Below, in pieces: positions 35,374 through 41,982 of a stretch of DNA of 64,000 bases; positions within the stretch are counted from its first letter, which is position 1, and each line of letters begins with the position of its first letter. Source of the stretch: Streptomyces qinzhouensis (GTDB taxonomy: Bacteria > Actinomycetota > Actinomycetes > Streptomycetales > Streptomycetaceae); NCBI RefSeq assembly GCF_007856155.1, contig NZ_CP042266.1, positions 3,162,001 to 3,226,000 of the forward strand, given 5' to 3'. The notes beneath the pieces were generated by a model. That model saw only the letters and a list, made by a program, of their open reading frames with translations. It searched no databases and was not told the origin of the DNA. Both the position numbers and the translations under genes were made by a program.

Positions 35374-36863
35374 CGGGCGGTGTCCTCTCCGCCCGAGGGG
35401 CCGTCGTCCGCCGGGGAGAACAGACCCGCCCGTTCCGCCGCATGCGCCCGCAGCCGGTGGACCGGCCCGAACAGCAGCTCGTCGGCTGCCGCCCGCTTGA
35501 AGAAGAGGTGAGCATCGTGTTCCCAGGTGAAGCCGATACCGCCGTGCAGTTGTACGGTCTCCGACGCGACCGTGCGCAGCGCCTCCAGCGCCTGCGCGAG
35601 CGCCAGTCCCGCGTCGTCCGTATGGCACGCCGCCCAGGAGGCCGCCGCGCGGGCCGCGCGGACCTGGACATACAGATCGGCGAGCCGGTGCTTCACCGCC
35701 TGAAAGGAGCCGATCGGCCGGCCGAACTGCTGCCGCTGCTTGACGTGTTCGACCGTACGCCGCAGCGCGCTCTCCGCCGCGCCGACGGCCTCGGCGGCGA
35801 CGAGCGCCGCCGCCCGTGCGCCCGTCGCGGCGAGCGCGGCGGCCACGGCGCTGCCGCTCTCGGCGGTATCGGCCGCGCCCAGGAGTCCGGCGGGGCAGTC
35901 GCGCAGTTCCACCCGGGCCTGGGGGCGGGACTCGTCCAGGGTGGTGCGGCGGGTCCGGGTCAGACCCGGCGCGTCCCCGGGGACCAGGAAGAGGAGCGTG
36001 CGGCTGCGCGGATAGCCGCCGGTGTGCGCGGCGACCAGCAGCAGTCCCGCGCTGTGGCCGTCGAGGACCTGATCGGCCTCCCCGTAGAGCAGCCAGCCGC
36101 CGGGGTGCGCGGTGGTCCGCCGGGCCTGTACGCCGCCGGCGCGTCCGCCGCCCGCCCAGTCGGCGGCGGTGTCGGCGACCAGGCCGAGGGCGGTGGACAG
36201 GGCCCCGCCGGGGACGGCGAAGGCGCAGGTCAGTGAGGCGTCGGCGATGCCCGGCAGCAGGGCGGCGCGCTGTCGGGGGGTGCCGAGCGCGGTGATGAGG
36301 GGGGCGACGAGTCCGGCGGTGGCGAGCAGCGGCGACGGCAGCAGGGCCCGTCCCGTCTCCGCCGCGGCGACGGCGAGTTCGGGCAGTCCGCATCCGACGC
36401 CCCCGTACTCCTCGGCGATGCCGAGCCCGGGCAGCCCGAGCTCCCCGGCGAGCGCCGCCCAGAGTCCGGAGTCGTACCCCTCCGGGGTCCCTACGGCTTC
36501 CCGGTTCCGCGGTCCGGTCGCCCGCTTGCCGAGCAGTTCGCGCAGGGTGCGCCGGATTGCGGTGTGCAGGGCGGTGAGGTCGTCCGTGCCGGGACCCGCG
36601 GGGGCGGGGTCGAGAGCGGTACGGGGTCCCTCGGCGGGACCGTCCGCGTCGGGGCCGCCCGCACCGCAGTCGGCCATATCCGAAGCGGGGCCCGAAGCGG
36701 GGCCTGAACCGGAACCGTCCGCACGGGAGCCGCCCCCACCCGAGCCGGGCACCGACTCGGCCGCGGCCGGTGGGGCGCCGGGTGGTTCCTGTGTACCGGC
36801 GGGGCCGCCGGCCCCCGCCGTACCCGTGCTCTCGACCACACCGACGACGGCGTCCATATCCAT
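35370..36863 (-). CDS. Acyl-CoA dehydrogenase (FadE-like) with low-complexity N-terminal extension
   Basis: 497 residues from ATG 36863, preceded by AGAGGGGG. Residues ~95-480 are an acyl-CoA dehydrogenase: GIAEEYGGVGCGLPE, RQQFGRPIGSFQAVKHRLAD and QLHGGIGFTWEHDAHLFFKRA. The first ~90 residues are Gly/Ser/Ala/Pro-rich and unlike the family, parallel to the extension on the ligase at 17.3-19.3 kb. The usual YEGT catalytic-Glu segment is absent, as in one subunit of the heteromeric steroid dehydrogenases. Operator C2 and a TAATAT -10-like box lie just upstream. Confidence 0.87.
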   Translation of the reverse strand: MDMDAVVGVVESTGTAGAGGPAGTQEPPGAPPAAAESVPGSGGGGSRADGSGSGPASGPASDMADCGAGGPDADGPAEGPRTALDPAPAGPGTDDLTALHTAIRRTLRELLGKRATGPRNREAVGTPEGYDSGLWAALAGELGLPGLGIAEEYGGVGCGLPELAVAAAETGRALLPSPLLATAGLVAPLITALGTPRQRAALLPGIADASLTCAFAVPGGALSTALGLVADTAADWAGGGRAGGVQARRTTAHPGGWLLYGEADQVLDGHSAGLLLVAAHTGGYPRSRTLLFLVPGDAPGLTRTRRTTLDESRPQARVELRDCPAGLLGAADTAESGSAVAAALAATGARAAALVAAEAVGAAESALRRTVEHVKQRQQFGRPIGSFQAVKHRLADLYVQVRAARAAASWAACHTDDAGLALAQALEALRTVASETVQLHGGIGFTWEHDAHLFFKRAAADELLFGPVHRLRAHAAERAGLFSPADDGPSGGEDTAR

Positions 36864-36877
36864 GAGAGCCCCCTCTT

Positions 36878-36892
36878 CTGACGGGTCGTCAT
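36878..36892. promoter_or_regulatory. CTGAC-N5-GTCAG operator, site C2 (one mismatch)
   Basis: Reads CTGAC GGGTC GTCAT. It is placed between the dehydrogenase start and a minus-strand TAATAT at 36892-36897, so a bound repressor would cover the transcription start. Confidence 0.6.
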
Positions 36893-36971
36893 ATTAGGAC
36901 CGTACGGCGGAGATGGACACCCCCGGGTACGGGCGGCCGCGGAGCGCCGCGCCCTCCCCCGGAACCCACAT

Positions 36972-36986
36972 CTGATGTACCGTCAG
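36972..36986. promoter_or_regulatory. CTGAC-N5-GTCAG operator, site C1 (one mismatch)
   Basis: Reads CTGAT GTACC GTCAG, with AT flanks on both sides that extend the dyad. It ends four bases before the ATG of the thiolase-like gene. Confidence 0.7.
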
Positions 36987-36990
36987 ATTT

Positions 36991-38190
36991 ATGGCTGCCA
37001 CGACCACCGCCGGCGTCCGGCCGGACCGGCCCGCCCGGAGAGTCGCCGTCGCCGGGGTCGCCCTCGCGGACTGCGGCCGGATCGACGGGCTCACCCCGTA
37101 CGCCCTGCACGCCCAGGCCGCCCGCCGGGCGCTCGCCGACTCGGGGCTCGACCGCTCCGTCATCGACGGCTTCGGCTCCGCCGGACTCGGCACGCTCGCC
37201 CCCGTCGAGGTCGCGGAGTATCTGGGCCTGCGGCCGCGCTGGGTGGACTCCACCTCCGTGGGCGGGGCGGCCTGGGAGGTGATGGCCGCCCATGCCGCCG
37301 ATGCCATCGCGGCCGGGCACGCCAACGCCGTCCTGCTCGTGTACGGCTCCACCGCCCGCGCCGATATCAGGGCCGGGCGCCGCACCGCCGGGCTCGCGCT
37401 CGGCAACCGGGGGCCGCTCCAGTTCGAGGCGCCGTACGGGCACACCCTGATCGCCAAGTACGCGATGGCGGCCCGCCGCCATATGCACGACTACGGCACC
37501 ACGCGGGAGCAGTTGGCCGCCGTCGCCGTCCAGGCCCGGGCACATGCCGCCCGCAACCCGGACGCCATGTTCCGTACCCCCCTCACCGTGGACGATGTGC
37601 TCGGCGGGCCGATGATCGCCGACCCGTTCACCAAACTGCACTGCTGTATCCGCAGCGACGGCGGCTGCGCGGTGCTGCTCGTCGCCGAGGAGTACCTCGC
37701 CGACAGCGCCAAGGCCCCGGTGTGGATCCTCGGTACGGGCGAGTACGTCTCGCACACCACCATGTCGGAGTGGGAGGACTTCACCGTCTCCCCGGCCGCC
37801 GTCTCCGGCCGGCTCGCCTTCCAGCGGGCCGGGGTGACCCCGGCGGAGATCGACCTCGCCGAGATCTACGACGCCTTCACCTATATGACCCTGGTGACCC
37901 TGGAGGACCTGGGGTTCTGCGCCAAGGGCGAGGGCGGCGCGTTCGTCGAGAAGGGGCGGATCGGCCCGGGCGGTGAACTGCCCGTGAACACGGACGGCGG
38001 TGGCCTCTCCGCCTGCCATCCGGGTATGCGTGGGCTGTTCCTGCTGGTGGAGGCGGTACGCCAACTCCGCGGCGAGGCGGGAACCCATCAGGCCCGGGGG
38101 CGGGACGGCGGCGTTCCGCGGCTGGCCGTCGCCTCCGCCACGGGTGGCTGGTTCTGCTCGTCGGCCACGGTGGTCCTGGGCCGCGACTGA
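36991..38190 (+). CDS. Thiolase-like lipid-transfer protein, second copy (Ltp3/Ltp4-like)
   Basis: 399 residues. The C-terminal thiolase motif is normal (NTDGGGLSACHPGMRG, with His), and EIYDAFTYMTL matches the first copy. At the place of the nucleophilic Cys the sequence is SVGGAAWEV, so the canonical nucleophile appears to be Ala; this needs an alignment. No Shine-Dalgarno fits between operator C1 and ATG 36991, so translation is probably leaderless. It is divergent from the acyl-CoA dehydrogenase. The DUF35 partner is likely to be the gene at 39.0-39.4 kb. Confidence 0.87.
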   Translation: MAATTTAGVRPDRPARRVAVAGVALADCGRIDGLTPYALHAQAARRALADSGLDRSVIDGFGSAGLGTLAPVEVAEYLGLRPRWVDSTSVGGAAWEVMAAHAADAIAAGHANAVLLVYGSTARADIRAGRRTAGLALGNRGPLQFEAPYGHTLIAKYAMAARRHMHDYGTTREQLAAVAVQARAHAARNPDAMFRTPLTVDDVLGGPMIADPFTKLHCCIRSDGGCAVLLVAEEYLADSAKAPVWILGTGEYVSHTTMSEWEDFTVSPAAVSGRLAFQRAGVTPAEIDLAEIYDAFTYMTLVTLEDLGFCAKGEGGAFVEKGRIGPGGELPVNTDGGGLSACHPGMRGLFLLVEAVRQLRGEAGTHQARGRDGGVPRLAVASATGGWFCSSATVVLGRD

Positions 38191-38228
38191 CCGGCCCGCC
38201 CCGGCCCCCGCCTGGGACGATCGCCCCC

Positions 38229-38945
38229 ATGGACACGCACACCCCGGACCCGTCCCGCCCGGCACAGGAGCCCCAGGAACCCCAGGAGGCCTTCCGCGCA
38301 CTTCTGCACGCCCAGCGCGTCTGGGCACACCCCCTGCCCGCCTTCGACCCGGACACGGCCCCGGGCGAACCGCTGCCGCTGTTCCACACCTGGTTCGCGG
38401 AGGCGGTCGCGGCGGGCCAGCCCGAACCGCACACCATGTCCCTGGCGACCGTCGCCGACGACGGCGGGCCCGATGTGCGGATCGTCATGCTGCACGACGC
38501 CGACGAGCGCGGCTGGCACTTCGCCTCCCACTCCACCAGCGCGAAGGGCCGTCAGCTCGCCGCCCGCCCGGACGCGGCCCTCGGCTTCTACTGGCCGGTG
38601 CGGGGACGCCAGATCCGGCTACGCGGCCGGGTCACCGCCCTGGGGGCGGCCGAGAGTCTGGCCGATCTCCACGCCCGGTCGACGGGCGCACTCGCCGCGG
38701 CCCTCACCGGCCACCAGAGCGAGCCGCTGCCGGACCTCGCGGACCTGGCCGCCGCCGCCCGGGCCGGCTGGGAGCGCGCCTCGACGGAACCGGACGCTCC
38801 GGTGCCGACCTGGACCCGGTACGTCCTGGAGCCGTACGAGGCCGAGTTCTTCCAGGGCGACGCGGACCGCCGCCATCGCCGCCTCCGCTACCGCCGGACC
38901 CCGGGCGCGGTGCCGGGCTGGGCCAGGGAGCTGCTCTGGCCGTGA
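38229..38945 (+). CDS. Pyridoxamine 5'-phosphate oxidase (PdxH-like) family flavoprotein
   Basis: 238 residues. PNPOx split barrel: PHTMSLATVADDGGPDVRIVMLHDADERGWHFASHSTSAKGRQL, about residues 71-115, then ALGFYWPVRGRQIRLRGR, ending with the PdxH-type RRLRYRR. Members oxidise PNP/PMP or act as general FMN or F420 oxidoreductases. It is 38 bp after the thiolase-like gene, so probably co-transcribed, which argues for a catabolic rather than vitamin role. The orthodox pdxH assignment is not certain. Confidence 0.82.
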   Translation: MDTHTPDPSRPAQEPQEPQEAFRALLHAQRVWAHPLPAFDPDTAPGEPLPLFHTWFAEAVAAGQPEPHTMSLATVADDGGPDVRIVMLHDADERGWHFASHSTSAKGRQLAARPDAALGFYWPVRGRQIRLRGRVTALGAAESLADLHARSTGALAAALTGHQSEPLPDLADLAAAARAGWERASTEPDAPVPTWTRYVLEPYEAEFFQGDADRRHRRLRYRRTPGAVPGWARELLWP

Positions 38946-39000
38946 CGACGGCGCGCCCGGAACGGCCGTACCGCCACGGCCTTCTGGACCCGGCGACAGC

Positions 39001-39429
39001 TCAGGAGCCGGCTGCCGCCGGGCGGAAGACGGGCACCGCGACGCCCCCTCCCCCGGACTCCGCCGCCCCCTCCTCCCGGAAGGCCACCTCCAGCGGCATC
39101 CCGATCCTCAGCCGCCCCTCGGAGCACTCCACCACCTCGGTCATCAGCTTCGGCCCCTCCTCCAGTTCGACCACGGCGGCGACGTACGGCACCCGGCGGT
39201 CGAAGGGCGGCAGGTCATTGCGGTGCACGACGGACCAGGTGTAGAGGGTGGCGCGGCCGGTGGTGGCCGCCCACTCCCCGTCCTCGCTCCAGCAGTACGG
39301 ACAGAACTCCCGGGGATAGTGGTGCGACCGCCCGCAGGTCCGGCAGCGGCGGACGAGGAGTGTGCCTTCGGCCGCCGCGTTCCAGTAGGGGCGGGTGAAG
39401 TCGTCGATGTCGGGGGTGGCTGCGGTCAT
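39001..39429 (-). CDS. DUF35/OB-fold zinc-ribbon protein, second copy
   Basis: 142 residues from ATG 39429 with GGAAGGA upstream. Zinc ribbon CRTCGRS and CPYCWSE, then an OB-fold (GRATLYTWSVVHR...PYVAAVVELEEGPKLMTEVV). Expected partner of a thiolase-like protein. The nearest is the second copy at 37.0-38.2 kb, transcribed toward it. Operator D lies 28 bp upstream of the start. Confidence 0.9.
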   Translation of the reverse strand: MTAATPDIDDFTRPYWNAAAEGTLLVRRCRTCGRSHHYPREFCPYCWSEDGEWAATTGRATLYTWSVVHRNDLPPFDRRVPYVAAVVELEEGPKLMTEVVECSEGRLRIGMPLEVAFREEGAAESGGGGVAVPVFRPAAAGS

Positions 39430-39456
39430 CGGCTGTGGTCCTTCCGCCAACGAGAA

Positions 39457-39471
39457 CTGACAGTAAGTCAG
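39457..39471. promoter_or_regulatory. CTGAC-N5-GTCAG operator, site D
   Basis: Exact copy with spacer AGTAA. The flanks AA and TT extend the arms to seven bases each, the longest perfect dyad of the set. It is closest to the DUF35 gene and 144 bp from the divergent FMO start. Confidence 0.8.
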
Positions 39472-39614
39472 TTGACCCCCGACTCCGCGAACACGCAAGA
39501 GGTGGTCCCAATCGACCGGAATCGGAAACCGGCAGCCGTCGCGTGATCAATTCGCAATCGATTCCCGTCTCGGCTGAGACCCATCGAGTGACCGCACGAT
39601 TACGCTCACGCATC

Positions 39615-40853
39615 ATGGACATCGACCGCACCGCCGAGATGCCCGTCTATGTCATCGGAGGCGGCCCGGCCGGACTGGCGACCGCCGCCGCCCTGCGGGA
39701 GCGGGGCGTACGCGCCGTGGTGCTGGAGAAGTCCCCTTCGGTCGGCGCGTCCTGGCGCGGCCACTACGACCGGCTCCGGCTGCACACCAGCCGCCGCAAA
39801 TCGGCGCTGCCGGGGCTGCCGATGCCCCGGTCCTTCGGCCGCTGGGTCTCCCGCGACGATGTCGTCCGCTATCTGGAGAAGTACGCGGAGTTCCATGAAC
39901 TCGACGTGGTGACGGGGGTCGAGGTCACCCGGATCGAGCCCGCCCCGGTCCCGGACCCGGACCCGACCCCGGACCCGGAATCCGCCAACGGCACCGGCAC
40001 CGGCACCGGCACCTCGGCGAAGGGAAGAAGACGGCGGACGGCTCCGCCCGCCTGGCTGCTGCACGCCACCGGCGGCCGGCGGCTCACCGGGCGCGCGGTC
40101 GTCGTCGCCACCGGCTACAGCCACACCCCCCGGCTGCCCGACTGGCCGGGCCGCCCGTCCTTCACCCGGCCGCTGCTCCATGCCCGCGAGTACCGCAACC
40201 CGGTCCCGTACGAAGGAATGGACGTCCTGGTCGTCGGGGCGGGCAATACGGGCGCGGAGATCGCGGTCGATCTCGCCGAGGGCGGGGCGGCGCGGGTACG
40301 GCTGGCGGTCCGCACGCCCCCGCACATCGTGCGCCGCAGCACCCTCGGGTGGACCGCGCAGCACAGCGCCGTCGCCGTACGCCGGCTGCCGGTCTTCCTG
40401 GTGGACCGGCTGGCCCGCGCCCAGACGGCGATCGCCGTACCCGATCTGTCCGCCTATGGGTTGCCGCGTCCAGAGAAGGGGCTGTACACCCGGGTCAGGG
40501 AGGGCGCGCTGCCGGTCCAGGACGTGGGGCTGATCCGGGCCGTGCGCCGGGGAGCGGTGGAGCCCGTCGCCGCGGTCGAGTCGTTCGACAGGGACACGGT
40601 GGTGCTCGCGGACGGCGAGAAGCTGTCGCCGGACGCGGTGATCGCCGCGACGGGTTACGAGCGCGGGCTCGGCGGAATGCTCGGCCACCTCGGGGTGCTC
40701 GACGACCGCGGACGTCCGCGGACGCGAGGGCATCGCTGCCCGGGAGGGGCGCCCGGACTGTACTTCACCGGGTTCACCAATCCGCTGACCGGGATGCTGC
40801 GGGAGATCTCCCTCGATGCCGGGCGGATCGCGAAGGCCATAGACCGTCACTGA
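39615..40853 (+). CDS. Flavin-containing (FMO/Baeyer-Villiger-like) monooxygenase
   Basis: 412 residues. N-terminal FAD Rossmann motif VIGGGPAGLATAAAL, second dinucleotide site VVGAGNTGAEIA, and ATGY near the end of each half (VVATGYSH, IAATGYERG). A DPDPTPDPES linker of low complexity interrupts the middle. It lacks the full FxGxxxHxxxWP Baeyer-Villiger signature, so hydroxylation or another oxygenation is as likely as ring expansion. It shares the divergent region with the DUF35 gene and operator D. Confidence 0.85.
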   Translation: MDIDRTAEMPVYVIGGGPAGLATAAALRERGVRAVVLEKSPSVGASWRGHYDRLRLHTSRRKSALPGLPMPRSFGRWVSRDDVVRYLEKYAEFHELDVVTGVEVTRIEPAPVPDPDPTPDPESANGTGTGTGTSAKGRRRRTAPPAWLLHATGGRRLTGRAVVVATGYSHTPRLPDWPGRPSFTRPLLHAREYRNPVPYEGMDVLVVGAGNTGAEIAVDLAEGGAARVRLAVRTPPHIVRRSTLGWTAQHSAVAVRRLPVFLVDRLARAQTAIAVPDLSAYGLPRPEKGLYTRVREGALPVQDVGLIRAVRRGAVEPVAAVESFDRDTVVLADGEKLSPDAVIAATGYERGLGGMLGHLGVLDDRGRPRTRGHRCPGGAPGLYFTGFTNPLTGMLREISLDAGRIAKAIDRH

Positions 40854-40885
40854 CCACAGGACCCGGAGACGACTGCCCGCCCTTG

Positions 40886-41049
40886 ACACTCGGCCACTCG
40901 GATACTTGAGCACTCGGCCACTCGACCACTCAGGCACTCAGGCACTCAGGCACTCAGGCACTCAGGCACTCAGGCCACTCGACCACTCAGAAACTCGGTC
41001 ACTCAGAAACTCGGGCACTCGACCACTCAGAAACTTGGGCACTTGAGTG
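40886..41049. repeat. Short tandem repeat array (CACTCAGG and variants)
   Basis: Five exact 8-bp GGCACTCA units at about 40929-40975 lie inside a longer degenerate array of CACTCGGCCACTCGACCACTCAGAAACT type. It is a likely slippage product, with no spacers and therefore not CRISPR. Confidence 0.85.
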
Positions 41050-41212
41050 CCGGATACGGGGTGCGTCGCCCGTTTCGACGACCCCGCTGTCAGGGTTGGC
41101 TGAGAGCGTCCGGCGCCGGCCGCGTCCGGCCCCGGTTCACTTTCACCGTTCTTTACTTTCTTGACTCTTCACTCTTCCGAGCCGCCTCCAGGGGCCCGGA
41201 ACACCGCCCGTA

Positions 41213-41353
41213 TCAGCGGGCGAGACCCGGCTCCCAGTCCGGGTCGACGGCAGAGACGCCCGGCTCCCAGTCCGGGTCGACGACGCCCGCACGGGCATCG
41301 ATCACGCCGTTTCCGGCCAGCGCAAACTCCGCACTCCTGTTCACGATCTTCAT
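41213..41353 (-). CDS. 46-residue peptide with duplicated VDPDWEPG motif (possible precursor peptide)
   Basis: ATG at 41353 is preceded by GGAGGTAGCAG, an excellent ribosome site, and the frame ends TGA at 41213. The N-terminal 24 residues (MKIVNRSAEFALAGNG...) look like a leader. The C-terminal part is VDPDWEPG-VSA-VDPDWEPG-LAR, two identical octapeptides encoded by a near-perfect DNA duplication. Start and preceding stop overlap as ATGA. The organisation resembles a multi-core ribosomal peptide precursor, but no modifying enzyme is adjacent. I do not recognise the family. Too short for ordinary gene callers. Confidence 0.55.
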   Translation of the reverse strand: MKIVNRSAEFALAGNGVIDARAGVVDPDWEPGVSAVDPDWEPGLAR

Positions 41354-41454
41354 CCTGCTACCTCCGGATAATTCCCAGGGGTGTGACCATGCGCCATCCG
41401 ACAGTCCCCACCCCGTTGTTCCCAGCGAGCGCATCGTACGTGAGTACGGTTCAT
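41350..41454 (-). CDS. 34-residue small ORF coupled to the peptide gene
   Basis: ATG at 41454 follows AAAGGAGAGGTG, one of the best ribosome sites in the window. The product starts MNRTHVRCARWEQRGGDC and is basic, with two Cys and one Trp. Its TGA overlaps the ATG of the next small gene, the usual sign of translational coupling. A candidate promoter (GTGACG, 17 bp, GTAATA) lies immediately upstream. It could be a leader peptide controlling the downstream gene or an independent peptide. Confidence 0.45.
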   Translation of the reverse strand: MNRTHVRCARWEQRGGDCRMAHGHTPGNYPEVAG

Positions 41455-41808
41455 CACCTCTCCTTTATTACGGTGCAGCTCAGCGACCCGTCACGGGGTA
41501 CGCGCGAGGGCGCGCGGCGCCGGGACGACCGGCCGCGCACCGGGCGTCGGCGACGCGGAATCGGGGGACGGCAGGCCGGTTCGGGCGCCCTCGGGACGGC
41601 CCGCCGACTGTCGACTTCAGGCCATCGCGCACGGCCGGGCCGGGGGCCGGGAGGGCCACCTCGCACAGTGGCCGGGCGGGCGGCGGGGTGGTTGCAGGGC
41701 TGGACGAATCCGTCCGAATTCCGGTGTCTGAAGCTCCGATAGAAGGGTAAAGAAATGGCAAGGGTCATGACGAGGCAGTAGCACCGCCCTTTCCTTGCAC
41801 ACCTGTTC

Positions 41809-41823
41809 CTGACATGGCGTCAG
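41809..41823. promoter_or_regulatory. CTGAC-N5-GTCAG operator, site E1
   Basis: Exact copy with spacer ATGGC, upstream of the acyl-CoA synthetase/hydratase operon. Confidence 0.78.
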
Positions 41824-41832
41824 GTCTGTAAT

Positions 41833-41847
41833 CTGACTATGCGTCAG
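41833..41847. promoter_or_regulatory. CTGAC-N5-GTCAG operator, site E2
   Basis: Exact copy with spacer TATGC, 24 bp centre-to-centre from E1. The following leader to the synthetase ATG is 135 bp, longer than at the other regulon members. Confidence 0.78.
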
Positions 41848-41982
41848 CTAAAGGGCCGGCAGAGACGAGACAGAGACAGCCGCGCTCACACCCGGTCGGC
41901 CCGGCCGACCCGGTCGTGAGCGAGCACACTCGACCCGGCACCCGCACGAGTCAGAACAACGAGCAGGGAGCGGAGCTCACCG

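Larger units (their letters stand above)
40854..41982. other. Long intergenic region with repeats and a small-ORF pair
   Basis: Over 1.1 kb without a conventional gene. From left to right: a CACTCAGG tandem array (40886-41049); an AT-richer stretch; two tiny minus-strand ORFs (41213-41454) with strong ribosome sites; a short hairpin GGACGAATCCGTCC at 41702-41715; operators E1 and E2; and the leader of the acyl-CoA synthetase gene. Confidence 0.6.

Noticed and set aside
40929..40975. Possible CRISPR array
   Set aside because: The units are contiguous 8-mers with no spacers and no cas genes nearby.
41753..41779. Eight-codon ORF (MARVMTRQ) with a GAAGGG-like site
   Set aside because: Too short to judge and no conserved features. 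It lies in the promoter region of the acyl-CoA synthetase operon.
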